Shown here in pieces: positions 31,389-42,370 of a DNA stretch of 64,000 bases. Position 1 is the first letter of the stretch, and each line of letters begins with the position of its first letter. Made by a program: the position numbers and the translations under genes. Origin of the DNA: Nelumbo lutea (lineage: Eukaryota > Streptophyta > Magnoliopsida > Proteales > Nelumbonaceae); contig JAKGHH010000003.1 in NCBI GenBank assembly GCA_022828595.1, forward strand, positions 21,266,934 to 21,330,933, given 5' to 3'. The notes below the pieces were generated by a model that saw only the letters and a list, made by a program, of their open reading frames with translations, was not told where the DNA came from and made no database searches.

Positions 31389-33897
31389 TTATATTTTGTC
31401 AACTTGGCCTCCTCGAATTGCAGCTTTTAATCTCCTCTTTAGCTCATTCCTATATGCATACAAATAAAAAAAGGGGCTAAATTAGTTCAATTTGAAAAGA
31501 AACCCAACAAACAGTGAGCCACAAAAGCAATAAAAAATATGTATAAATGTTGACACATACCTCATCAAATTTCTGTCCATGGTTGAGGAGGATAAGAGGC
31601 CTCTATTCTCTTCAGCTCTTCTAAGAAGATATGGAATAACCTTCTCCACTGGTCCAAAAGGCAAGTATTTGCTTACTTGGAATCCTGCATTCCTCAAACC
31701 ATAGGAAAGTCCTTCAGCCATTCCCTTCAACTGAGCAAATTGCAGCTTCTGATTTCCCTTTCCAATCCCCAAGGCTTGTGCTTTTCTTGCTGCCACACTT
31801 CCTATTGATCAATTCACCAAAATCGTATTTGTGTTTGAAATTAGTACTAGTTAGTAGTAATAACAGTACTTGTTCTCAAAGTACGAGTTGTTTTAGCTAG
31901 GAAATTGAACTTTTACCAGATTGAAAATTATGAGTGGCAAGAACAACAGATGCTGAATCCCTAGCTACTTTCTCAAGCATAAATGAAGCACAATCGTCGT
32001 AGCACAAATGTGTCTCCTGAATACTCTCATGAATGGGAGAAGGAAAACCCAGAGAAAATGCTAATTGGGTTTCGCTAGACAGATAGGCTCCTCTTACCAA
32101 TTTAAAACCAATTGGAATTCTCCTCTTCTCTGCAGCTTCAGTTGCCAGAAACAACCTTTGCTTTGAATCTTTTAGGTAAGCTTGAATTGTTCCAAAAATA
32201 ACTGGGTTCTCATCTTTGTTGAAACTGATTGCAGCACAGTAGGTTAGGTAGTCAATTGCAGGTTGAACTGATGTGTACTCTGCATCAACAAGCAATGGGA
32301 GATCGGTTTCAAGGCAATTCTGGCATAGCTTCATTAGTCTTTGGTGGGCGAGTTGGAGATCTCGTTCCTCTGTTGTAGTTAGAGGTTCTGGTCTTTTGAG
32401 GGTGTGATAGAAAGGGCTAGAATGAGAAAGAACTGGTAATGTCTCTTGCTTCCATGGAAGATGGAAAGATGGGTCTCTATGTTCCCATCTCAGCATATCA
32501 CTTACGCGCTTGAGTAATGAAATTGGACAAATAGCAGAGATCTTCACACAAGCAAAGCTAACCTGTTTGCATGAAAATATAGATTTGTTTTCTGTTTCAC
32601 AATTAATAAGGATACTGGGAAGCATCATGATGCAAGAACTCGTTATTAGTACTGCTGGTGGTTTTAACATCAATTTATCTGATCTAATTTAGATTGTGTT
32701 TGGTATGTATAATTGTTGTTTATACACAAAACGTGTATAGAAACGTCAAATTGACATTTCAGGTAAAATCAACAAGGGGTAATTTGAGTTCAGTTTCCCT
32801 TAGAATTCATAATGCCATTGTACAGTTCGGCAAGGGGGAAAGATTCCCAATTCACCACCATTCTGGAAGGGCTGACATAACCCACATAGTTGGAGCCACC
32901 TAAGAGATCATGTGTCAAAATATTGGTTTTATCGTCAATTCAAATGGGTCTTTTATTTATTCTAATGTAAAGTTTGATATATAGCATATATACCACAGGA
33001 TTATAAATTATATCAGCATTGAACAAGATTACAAAAATGAAAAATCAAAAGAAAACAACAATATGATATTGCATAGCTAGCCTGCTTTAGCTTTAAATTC
33101 AACCATATATTCATAATTATTTATTTTTCAAAATTCAGAAAATACCATTTATGTAACTTCCAGAAGCAAAAATTATTAATTTGAATTATTGAAAGGTGGA
33201 GCAAAGGAGGTGGAAGCAATCCGGAAATTAACCAGAAACCCAAAAAGATAGAAAGGTAGATTAATTAACTAAATTTCATCCTTGAAAATCGATAAAACAG
33301 AATAATTGAGACAAATTAAGAAAGATAAAAAAAAAAAAAAAAACTTACAGAAGATGGTGGAAGCAACTTGGTAGTCTCGACGGTCTTAAGAAATTCATCC
33401 AAATTCCGATCACACGACTCGTTATCAGTTGCGTCCTCCAACCCATAATCCAAAATTCCCCTCAACCCATCATCCCAAAGCCTCTGAAGCGTCCTTCCAG
33501 CCTCCTCCACGTTCTCGCCAGCACAGAAATGTTGGTAAAACGTGTATTTCACTGTCCTCAATATGATCTCTTTGAAGATCGAATTCCCCACCAGCCCAGA
33601 CTTCATTACCCACACACCCAAGTTCACAAATGGGTCAAATGCAGCCATGTGAAGGTTCAACGATGATCTCAGCAACTGAAAAGTAGAAACCGATGAAAAC
33701 AACTTGTCAACCTCGTCGAGGTTCAAAACTGAGTCGGAAGATGCGGTGACGACCGGTTCCACAACAGCTTCATCATCAGCTTTCTCCGGTAAACTCAACG
33801 GAGGAACGGCAGTGACGATAGACGAAGATGAAGAATTCAAGGATCTGACGATGTAAGGGAGGTTCTGGAGGACCTTGGGGGACGCTCGGGCAGCCAT
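31389..33897 (-). CDS. ProDH: Proline dehydrogenase, mitochondrial (complete, four exons)
   Basis: FAD enzyme that oxidises proline to pyrroline-5-carboxylate in mitochondria, the first step of proline catabolism (family knowledge). Exons on the minus strand: 33897-33349, 32562-31917, 31801-31561, 31449-31389. Junctions are GT-AG with phases 0, 1 and 2, giving 498 residues, close to Arabidopsis ProDH1 (499). The N terminus (MAARASPKVLQNLPYIVRSL) is Ala/Arg/Ser-rich and lacks acidic residues, like a transit peptide. The barrel motifs are all present: DAEYTSVQPAIDYLT (about 276), GTIQAYL (307), KLVRGAYLSSE (337), LATHNFQSG (393), and YLPFGPVEKVIPYLLRRAEENRG region (about 443-465). The C terminus is ELKRRLKAAIRG-x-QVDKI. 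The start is the first ATG of the long first exon. No lesion seen. Confidence 0.96.
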
Positions 33898-33980
33898 TAA
33901 AGATTGAACTGGATTTCAGTCTTCAGTTTTGAACCTTCTTAGTTGTAACAGCTCTTTCTGGTTAGTTTGGAAGAAGATTA

Positions 33981-34292
33981 ACGTGATATATAAATGGACG
34001 TTTGTTGAGACTTGAGAGGAGCAGCTTTGTAATTTTTGGAGAGGTGAAAGGGGTAATTAACAAAGGCCCGGGCCGTTAACAGGAATAGTACAAGAGTTGC
34101 GGATAATCCAACACCTTGGCTTTTACACTGATGAGATTCCATGGTGACGACACTACTCTGGGAGTAATGGAAAATTTCCTCTTCCAACGGTGGATAACGT
34201 TGAAAGGAGCGTGGCTTTACTATCAACCGTTGAAAGGAGCTAAAAGTGACAGCCCCGTTACACGTGTTGGAACTAGAGATATGCCACGTCAC
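33981..34292 (-). promoter_or_regulatory. ProDH promoter: TATA box and G-box/ACGT elements
   Basis: Read on the minus strand, TTTATATATCA sits about 90 bp before the ATG (33986-33994) and is a plausible TATA box. CACGTG at 34261-34266 and CCACGTCA at 34282-34289 are ACGT-core sites bound by plant bZIP factors. I did not see the ACTCAT proline-response motif in the first 700 bp. Confidence 0.6.
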
Positions 34293-34299
34293 CCCTTGT

Positions 34300-35135
34300 C
34301 ACAGGCAACTGGCAACTAACCGGATAAGGCATTGCACTTTTTTGGTTAAGTGTTGAGATGCGATATACAAGGGTGGATGGTGGATGATGGGAAGAATAAG
34401 TTAAAAGCATGGGTTTAGGTGAATGAATGGTGGTGGTGAAGCTGAAGGCCGGGGTAAGAGATGATGAATGATAGAGTCTGGGATCTGGATGGGTAAGTTG
34501 TTTGAGCAAATCTCTCACTTGCTCAGTGTGATCTTTGACCACTCTCCCGGTCTGTCCGGATTTGGGTTTTCAATTTTCAACCAATTGCCTCACTAGAGTT
34601 GTTTGGTGTGGTACTGGTAATAATCAACTGATGAGGAACACTATAGCATACAGGTTTAGTAGTAAAGGTTGTGTTTGGTATATGACTTATAACGTGAAAA
34701 TCATTTCTGTTTTAAAAAAGCAAAATCATACATACAATTTAATTTGGTGAACACCCCAAAATTAAGGGAGTACTGAAACATTTAACTGGAGCTGCAGCTA
34801 ACCTGCCATCCAATTCCATACCTTCTACTGCGCACAACTCGGAGTGAAACACTGGAACTCTCTTCTTCAATTGTTCTGTTTCTGGAAAAGGTTAATGAGA
34901 AATTTGGAGTTGAAAGTTGAAACTCTTCAAAGAGAGAAGAGAGAGTTAAACTTCCAGCTGTTCATATAGTACTGTTAGAATTCAAAAGTTGAGAGCATTG
35001 GCTGGTAGGCCCTGAGCTAAATTAAGTTATTCCCCCATTCTTAACGTCCTTTGGCCTCTTGTTCTATACTTCTATAGCTTTTCATTCTTACAACTTTCCA
35101 GGACTGTAAGTTAGGCCGATCTGGCTCAAAATTTC
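34300..35135. other. Intergenic spacer, no feature recognised
   Basis: Upstream flank of ProDH. No convincing gene or repeat termini. Confidence 0.5.
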
Positions 35136-35139
35136 AACC

Positions 35140-35431
35140 CATGGTTTTCAAAATCGGACCGGACCAGGCGGTCTGACCAGAAAAACCGGGAACTGGTCAG
35201 GTGATCGGTTCCGTTTTTCACCAAAACCGCATTTTTGCCAAAAAACATTGATTTGATTAACAAATTGCTGACCCGGGCGGTCAAACTGTTTGAACCGTTC
35301 AATGATTTTGACCGTTTTTTTATTTTTTGTCTGAATGGGCTGATTGTCCGATTTGAACAGTTGAACCATTTGACCCAGGAACTGGACCCCTAATCGATTT
35401 ATCAACCGGGTCGGTTTTAAAAACCTTGGTT
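35140..35431. mobile_element. CCGGT-rich hAT-like MITE
   Basis: The left end ATGGTTTTCAAAATCGGACC and right end GGTCGGTTTTAAAAACCTTGG are inverted, and the interior carries scattered GGTTGAAC/GTTCAA motifs. Same family as 30450-30931. A clear 8-bp duplication was not found. Confidence 0.65.
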
Positions 35432-35589
35432 CAACCCAATCGGGTTTTATCTAGGACAAAAATTTTCAGCCCAAAGCTAAGTTCAAATTTGGGTTAATCT
35501 TAGTTTAGCTCAAGAGTCAAGAACAAAAAACTGGACTCACATCCACCTATGCATACTGAAATATAGGATCCTTTGGAGTTCAAGTCAGC

Positions 35590-35715
35590 CCCCAACAATG
35601 TCCACTGCACATAGAACATCTCCTGATGATGACATCATCATTTTTTGGATTATCATTGGGAGATGTTTCTAATACACGGCGTGAATGTGCTGTGGGACGT
35701 TGTGGGGGACAATCT
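35590..35715. repeat. Foldback element, GGGAGATGTT family, copy 1
   Basis: CACATAGAACATCTCCTGATG on the left pairs with CATTGGGAGATGTTTCTAATA on the right around a short AT loop. The outer arm ends GAATGTGCTGTGGGACG. Confidence 0.65.
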
Positions 35716-36043
35716 TGTGGGACCTAATTTGATCTCCTTTCTTTGATTAACTATTGACTTCTAATATGAGTTCATTCCTCATATAGGCTTCTCAAGTCTG
35801 GCATAGCTCGAGCCTGCTTGAAACTTACTACCTCTCTCTTCAAGCATCTTTTCTAGAATTGTTAATAAGCATACCAAAAAAATTCTCTGTTAGAGATGGA
35901 TTATGATAATGCAGAAATGGAACCATTTCTGCAACTAGAGAAGTCGAGGCTTTAAAAGCATGTTTAGATCATTTTGTCTGTGTTTGGTTTCTAGTGGTTT
36001 TCCTTCCTTTTCCTTCAAACCAAATATAGCCTTAGAGGGAGTT

Positions 36044-36176
36044 CACATATCCGTCCCACAGCACATTCCGCCGTGTATTGTGAACATCTACTGATGATGC
36101 CAATAATGTCATCATTGGGAGATGTTCACAATACACGGTGGAATGTGCTGTGGGGCGTTTGTGGGGCGGAAATGTG
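36044..36176. repeat. Foldback element, GGGAGATGTT family, copy 2 (best preserved)
   Basis: CCCACAGCACATTCCGCCGTG, then GTGAACATCT, pairs with AGATGTTCACAATACACGGTG and GGAATGTGCTGTGGGG. The two arms are almost perfect complements over about 45 bp. Confidence 0.8.
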
Positions 36177-36179
36177 ATA

Positions 36180-37640
36180 AGTTATTTTCTATTCCCTTAG
36201 ACAAAAGACCCAACACTTAAACTTCATTTAACTAAGGAGAAGGAAAAGAAAAGAAAGATAACTCATTGAACCCAAGAGATTAAAACATATGGGCTATGTC
36301 TTCTCCTAATCCTTTGAACTAAAAAAAATGGAAAAACAAAAAAGATAAGCCTCTTTAATTTATGAAGCAATGGAGAATGACCAAATAAGTAATTTACAAA
36401 CCATTTGTTTGCAATGCAACTTCATTTGTATTTGTACAAATGCATGAGAAGAATGCAAATTCTGGTAAAATTTTTTATTCGGGTTTTATTTTACCTCATC
36501 TGCAATGCAAACCAAGAAGCAAAAGCTTAAGGCTATGTTCGATTTAAAAATAAAGGTAAGGAAAGGAAGGGAAAGGTAAGTTTCCTGTTTCCCCACCTAT
36601 AGTTTTCTACCTTTTCTTTCAAACCAAAAACAGCACAAATTACACATATAAATCAGAATCTGCAAAGAAATTGCAGTGCACCTAAAAGTTAAAAAGTTTT
36701 CAGTTTGGCTCAACAAAATAATAAATGCCTTATTTTTTTCAACTTAAAAGGCGTAGAAAATTTTTCACATCATTTCAGCTAAACTTTCACTTTTTTACAA
36801 CTAGCTAGACCTTTGTTTTCCACCCCTTTTTTGCAGGCTCGGTTTGGAAAGAATACAAATACTAATATGTACGGTAAAAATACATTTCAAATAAAATAAA
36901 ATACAAGACTTTGCACTCTATATATTCATATTTGTACTCCTTCCAAAGGTTCAATTTGAGAAGAGTGCAAATGTAAATATGTACATTGAAATATTTCAAT
37001 TAAATTAGTCACATTGAAATATATCAGCTAAATTTTGTCCTTTTGAAAACTAGAACTTAACTTTCCACCCCATTTGCATCGAAGGAATGCCATACTCTCG
37101 TTTGCTCGCTTTTCATAGGTAATAGGTTTTATATTCAAAAACCAAAAGAAGTAAAGACTCAAGAGTGCTTATCTTCGATTAAGGCCCAAGAACTATATCT
37201 ACAAGGGCCCATGGGCATGTAGCCTAAAGATTGAATGAATTCGGTTCAACCTTAAAGGTTTCATTGTTAGACAAACTATTTATACTAATCTATATGTTTT
37301 TTTTTTTTCAGATAAATAAGACAATGATCATTTTAATCATAAAAAATTATTGTTAGAAGGGTAATTTTATCACATCTAAGTATTAACAACTTTCCTTTCA
37401 GGTGGAAAAAATTACCTATCCACCTGTGAGATGGATGTCACTTGCCTAAATAAGTTATACCTAGAAAAAATAAATTTTCTATAAACCCTACATTAATCTA
37501 AAAATACAATATAAGTATCCCTGTTCAATAAGAACCAAAATCTCATTGACAGACATTTTCCCTCTAAAAGTCAAAATCCTGAAGTATTTGAATTGAACGA
37601 GCTTCTAGGGGCAAACAAAAGTCACATTTGTATGTACAAG
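36180..37640. other. Intergenic spacer with three degenerate foldbacks
   Basis: 36400-36515 resembles the GTTTGCAATGCAA family. 36534-36633 resembles the AAGGAAAAGGTAGGG Tourist-like family. 36835-36950 resembles the GTTTGGAAAGAGTA family. No gene was recognised. Confidence 0.5.
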
Positions 37641-37649
37641 ACAAAACTA

Positions 37650-37700
37650 CATGGCACGTGTCGTCCAAGGGCTTCATGACCGAGATTATAATTAAATTTC
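37650..37700 (+). promoter_or_regulatory. Promoter motifs of KIN2-type gene 1
   Basis: A G-box/ABRE, GGCACGTGTC, is at 37653-37662, and a TATA-like TATAATTAAA at 37687-37696, about 105 bp before the ATG. It lacks the extended module shared by the other three copies. Confidence 0.6.
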
Positions 37701-37798
37701 CTCGCCATTGCTCAGTTTCTTCGTCAATTACGACAAGCCTGTTTAGAATAATATATGTGCTAACTGTGAGCTTTCAGGAAGGCCAAAAGAGAAAAAAG

Positions 37799-38200
37799 AT
37801 GGCTGACAATTCTCAGAAAGCGAGCTTCCATGCAGGTGAAGCTAAGGGCCAAGTTCAGGTGATGGAACATTAATGTTTCTTCTATATATGATAAAATCGA
37901 TCAATTTAATATATATATATATATGTATGAGAGTTTTCTGCTTATTGCAGGCCAAGACAGATCAGATGATGGAGAAGGCAAGCAATGCCTATCAATCAGC
38001 CAAGGAATCATACCAAGAGGTTCTAGCTATTCATTTCCCAATTAAGAAATTCCAGTTCTAAAAATGTTAATCCAAACAATATTCTTTTAATTTATAATAT
38101 AATAGTATAAATTTTGATTGTATAGGGTGGTCAGCAAATGATGGCCAAGGCACAAGGGGCCGCTGATGCTGTGAAGGAAGCCACCGGGATGAACAAGTGA
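37799..38200 (+). CDS. KIN2: KIN2/COR6.6-type stress-induced protein, array copy 1
   Basis: Exons 37799-37858, 37951-38019 and 38126-38200 give 67 residues. All introns are phase 0 with GT-AG borders. The order is MADNSQKASFHAGEAKGQVQ, AKTDQMMEKASNAYQSAKESYQE, then GGQQMMAKAQGAADAVKEATGMNK. This is the small, Ala/Lys/Gln-rich, hydrophilic KIN1/KIN2/COR6.6 family (66 residues in Arabidopsis), induced by cold, drought and ABA. Predicted helical and LEA-like, probably cytosolic; the molecular function is not established. Its second and third exons are the most divergent of the four copies, so it is either the oldest copy or the closest to the ancestral state. Confidence 0.93.
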
Positions 38201-39230
38201 AAAGTTATTGGCTCATGGGTCCCTTTTTTTTTTAATTTGTTGCTTTGGATTCTCCTCTTGAATAAGAGCTGGTTATTGTTTAAGGAAAAAAAAAAAAACA
38301 GAGAGATCATTTCTCTCATGGGTTGAATTTGTTTAATCTTGATTAGCACCATCTCCTTTTGCTGATATAATTAATGGGCATCATTAAAACATTCAACACA
38401 ACGTTTTATGTGCCTTCGATCCACAATTCAGGTTAACCCCAATTCCTGGATCTAGTTCTCAGGAAAGTTAAAAAGCAAATTGAATCAGTTATTGGAGAGA
38501 TGGCCTTGAGAATTGAGATCGACGGCCGCCAATCTCCCAAACATTATTTTGATTTCACAATAAATTCTTGCCACGATACATTCAACCAATCCGAAATTGC
38601 ATAAGGGTGTTCATTTGATTCATTACTCTTTGATAGAACTGCAATGGGGGCTGGGCCAGGCTGGTACAGCCAAGTTTTGTCATGTTATCCGCATGGCTCG
38701 TGCTGAGGCGTGAGGCCGGCATGATTTTTTTTATGAAGAAACTTTGAAAGAGAAAATAACAAAATATTTGAAAAAAATAATAATATAAATAATAAATTGA
38801 AAAAATTTTAAAACTTTATTCTATATGAATTTTAATGTATATAATTGTTCATATATGAAATAATAAAATGAAATTAAAAAAAAAAAAAACATAACGGAAT
38901 TTGAACGAAATAGTATAATAAAATTGAAAATAAAATACAATGGAATTGGAAAAAAAATCACAAATGATTTGGATTATAATTTATGAATAAAATTGAAAAC
39001 CAAATTTTATAATAATTTTAAAAATTTTGTACAGTTATTGGACCTTCCAGTTTCATCTCCTTTTTGAAATTTTTATAGAAGTTTCTTTATCACTTGACCA
39101 AAATGCCCCTCAAAACTAATTGTTTATAGCTGTTGGGGGAATTCTGAGAATTTAGAGGGCACCTAATGATTAAATACAAAAATGCTCACACCCTCAGGTG
39201 TTTGCATTTGTTGGGAGCATTTTGAGGATT
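38201..39230. other. Intergenic spacer after KIN2 copy 1
   Basis: 3' UTR-like sequence to about 38350, then AT-rich spacer. No repeat ends recognised between 38400 and 39230. Confidence 0.5.
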
Positions 39231-39232
39231 TG

Positions 39233-39880
39233 GGATCTGCTCCTCACAGGCACATCCACCATGCATTGGGAACATCTCCCGTGAATAATAACCAATAAGT
39301 ATGGGAGATGTTCCCAATGCATGATAGGATGTGCGTGTGAGGCACCTGTGAGGCGTCAGGTGTAGGCCTGTTCATGGGTCGGGTGGCCCGGCCCAATCCC
39401 CGGACGGGCTTGAACAGGTATATAGGCCCGCAATAAATTCTAGCTGGGCTCAGGATTTGTCAAAATAGCTTGGCTCGAGCCCGGTTCGGCCCGACCTATA
39501 AATAAACCTAGAAAACCTAGTTGAATACCCCTATTTTTTTTATCTCTTTCCCTTCTTTTTCCAACCAAATTCTTCTTCTCCACATCATCTTTTCCTTCTT
39601 TATATATTTTTTTTAATATAAATAAATTTTGAATTTATATATTTTTTTAATGTAAATAAATTCTGATTTATATTGATTATTGAATAGGGAAAAATTCTAA
39701 TTTTTTATTAGGTTGGGATTCGGGCTTCGGGCTTTTTTATTAGGGCCGGGATCGGGCCCAAGTTGTAGGCCCATTGGTCGGGCCGGGCTCGGGCTTGGGC
39801 CTAACATATTTCTTTTAATGAATAGTAAAAGCCCGGCCCGGCCCATGAACAGGTCTAGTCAAGTGTGAGGAGCAGTTCCG
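39233..39880. repeat. Foldback element, GGGAGATGTT family, copy 3, split by a hAT insertion
   Basis: The left arm GGATCTGCTCCTCACA...GCATTGGGAACATCTCCC pairs with GGGAGATGTTCCCAATGC and an outer arm TGTGAGGAGCAGTTCC. The outer right arm is separated from the rest by the element at 39363-39857, so the foldback is older. Confidence 0.8.
39363..39857. mobile_element. hAT-like MITE (495 bp) with CCCGGCCC-rich ends
   Basis: The ends TAGGCCTGTTCATGGGTCGGG and GGCCCATGAACAGGTCTA are inverted. Flanks are GTCAGGTG (39355-39362) and GTCAAGTG (39858-39865), an 8-bp duplication with one mismatch. The interior is AT-rich with further GGGCCGGG clusters. Confidence 0.85.
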
Positions 39881-40221
39881 GTCTCGATTTAGACGGCCCT
39901 AATGATAAAATACCAAAATGCACCCCTAAAACTAGTTGTTCACTTGTCCATAGCAGTTGAGGGGCATTTAAGTCATTTAAGGCCCCCTAAAGATGAAAAT
40001 GGCCGTTAGAAAGGGGGAGAGGAAGTTTTGCAATGTGTTGTGCTAGCATGGACCCTAATGGGCTGCAGTTCAAACCACTTAAGTGACTCAATGATCAAGT
40101 GAGACCATGGTTTTGGTAACCATGACTGCTAATTGAGGTTAAATCATTACATCCTCAAAATATTTTGAGATTTATTTCAAGCCTTCATATCCAACATTAT
40201 TCCATCAAGGCCAATCAAGAC

Positions 40222-40441
40222 TAGTTTGGTTGCAATTATGGCAATGCAAATGATTTGAATGTAAATCCTGACCTACTTTTGTTTCAAAATTTAACTTATA
40301 TTGTTTGATTGCAATAAGTAAATTAAGACATAAAACAGAAAAAAGTAAAATCCAAGTATTTGCATTTTTTTTTTTTTTACATTTGCACTCCCATTCATTT
40401 GTACTAGTGCAAATAAATTCGCACTGCAACCAAACACAGCC
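40222..40441. mobile_element. Tourist-like foldback MITE (GTTTGGTTGCAAT family)
   Basis: Begins TAGTTTGGTTGCAAT and ends GCACTGCAACCAAACACAGCC followed by TTA. Same interior as 25714-25917. Confidence 0.75.
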
Positions 40442-40567
40442 TTAAGAACTTTCCTTCTAACTTTCTCTTTCTCTCACTTTCTATCAACCCAAACACAGCT
40501 TAAGGTATCTACATTGGCCTTGTATTCAACATCTAATGACACTTTTCCCTCTAACGCCATTCATTTA

Positions 40568-40717
40568 GGCTGTGTTTGGTTTGAAGGAAAATATAGGGAA
40601 AGGAAGGGAGAGGTAGGGAAACCTTTCCCTTTCCCTACATTTTCTAGGGAAACCTTTACAACCCTTGTATTGGTTTCCCTGTCTTTCCCTACCTTTTCCT
40701 TCAAACCAAACATAACC
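40568..40717. mobile_element. Tourist-like foldback MITE (AAGGAAAA family)
   Basis: 150 bp: GGCTGTGTTTGGTTTGAAGG at one end and CCTTCAAACCAAACATAACC inverted at the other, with TTA on both sides. AGGTAGGGAAA/TTTCCCTACC pairs continue inward. Confidence 0.85.
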
Positions 40718-41544
40718 TTAAGTTAGGCAATAGGCATTAGGTAGCTCCTATGCCAAATACCATGCTTTAGATACCACAAGCAATGTATACTACCTATAAA
40801 GAGTGAATGCCACTCCTTTCTAGAATTTTCATTGGATGTTTTTTACCCTTTTGTCTAAGCATACAATGGATATAAAGAGGGCATATATGTCCTCTGCTCT
40901 CACTTCAGAAACTGCCCACTTATAACCGTTCAAAAACTGCCCAGGTGTTGGAACCATGAATTATTACTATTCATCCCACTTAATACCTTAATTAATTTTT
41001 GGATAAATGAATTATAAGAAATGACCATAAATTATAAATAGTTTTGTCTTAGAAATACTGCCACATACAAATGCACATACACGTTTACTAGTACTATAAA
41101 ATCCATAAATTATTAACAAATCCTGTATTTCAGTTTGTAAGCCCCATCTTGCAGATTGTCAACCTCAATATTCAATTGGATTAAATAATTTGTCCAATTA
41201 CAATATAAAATCAGAACAAAGATACCACAAGGGGTGCAAAGCCCAAACCAAGCCCAATTAAGTTGTACCACTAGATAGATTTGATGGTTAGAGAAATCAA
41301 AGTTCAAATAGACTATCCATCACTTCTGTCAAACAAACTAGGTACAAGGCTAAAATTGAAAACCCAATTGATGGAATAAACATGAGAATGCAGGTTCAAG
41401 TCTGAGATCGACCAATTTGTGAAAAAAATGGCCCCAATAGCGTAGGTGAATATTGGATAACAGCCCTTTTAATAAATAGAATGAGATAAAAAAATGGAAC
41501 TTCTTTTGCCAATTACAATGTTTTGAAGGTTTAAGACTATGAGA

Positions 41545-41745
41545 CTATCAAAATATTGAAACTATGGGTTAGAAGAATTAGGAATAGACTGAAAAAGGAC
41601 TTGGATGGAATCACAAAATAGGATTCGTGTAAACAACCCTATATAATTTAACAATGAATATCGTACTGGAATCACAAAATAGATTCATGTAAACAATCCT
41701 ATATAGTTAGAACAAGACTTAAATGATGATGATGATTATGCTATA
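41545..41745 (+). mobile_element. RTE-type LINE 3' end
   Basis: Contains AGAATTAGGAATAGACTG, GACTTGGATGGAATCACAAAATAGG and ATTC(G/A)TGTAAACAA(C/T)CCTATAT, then ends in ATGATGATGATGATT. This resembles the plant RTE LINE 3' end with its short-repeat tail. The segment from GGAATCACAAAATAG is present twice in tandem (41608 and 41669). Confidence 0.6.
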
Positions 41746-41993
41746 TTTTAGTTCTTCCAGTCCATCATCTATGATATCCACATCTAAATCTCTGGCCTTG
41801 AATGCCTGTTGCAATTGTGCAGATTAAACTATCTGATTATTGAATGAAGATTAATCCTGTTTGTAACATTCTATCACATTGATTTTTATCAATATTAATC
41901 GGCCCCAACAATTGCTTTTTTTTTCCGCTACGATAGTTGTTTTTGTTGTAAAAAACAAAATTACGCTGGCAAATACCCCTTCAGAGAATTATC

Positions 41994-42121
41994 GGATCTG
42001 CTACCCAAAAGCTGTACATGAGGAAATCTCCCTTATCATTTATTAAGAGATGTTTCTAATATACGGTAGTGATGCTTTGTGGGTAGAAATGTAAGAACAA
42101 TTTGTGGGTAGTAGATCTGGA
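41994..42121. repeat. Foldback element, GGGAGATGTT family, copy 4 (decayed)
   Basis: GGATCTGCTACCCA on the left pairs with TGGGTAGTAGATCTGG on the right, with AAGAGATGTTTCTAATATACGG inside. It lies about 80 bp before the promoter module of KIN2 copy 2. Confidence 0.65.
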
Positions 42122-42199
42122 GTGATATTTTAGGGTTGAATTGACTACTTGTCTAGTAGTCCCTCGTCAGAAGGCTGGAACTCCTGCTGCCTCTTCAAA

Positions 42200-42276
42200 A
42201 CAGTGCCACTTGTCAAAATTTCATGTCGCATCCACAACACATGTCAATCCAAGGGCTTGAGATAAAAACTATAAAG
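42200..42276 (+). promoter_or_regulatory. Promoter module of KIN2-type gene 2
   Basis: CAGTGCCACTTGTC (42201-42214), then AAGGGCTTGAGATA and CTATAAAGCC with the TATA box at 42269-42276, about 100 bp before the ATG. The same order occurs in copies 3 and 4. The ACGT core seen in those copies is degenerate here (ACACATGTCAATCC). Confidence 0.7.
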
Positions 42277-42370
42277 CCTTCTGCCATTGCTTGGGTTTGA
42301 ATCATCAAAGGAGAGAGCTAATTTGAAGTTTCATTTTGCTTCTTCAGAAGCCAAAAGCAGAAAACAAAAG

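Noticed and set aside
32510..32692. Plus-strand frame opposite ProDH exon 2
   Set aside because: ProDH on the minus strand explains the conservation, and the frame crosses a splice site of ProDH.
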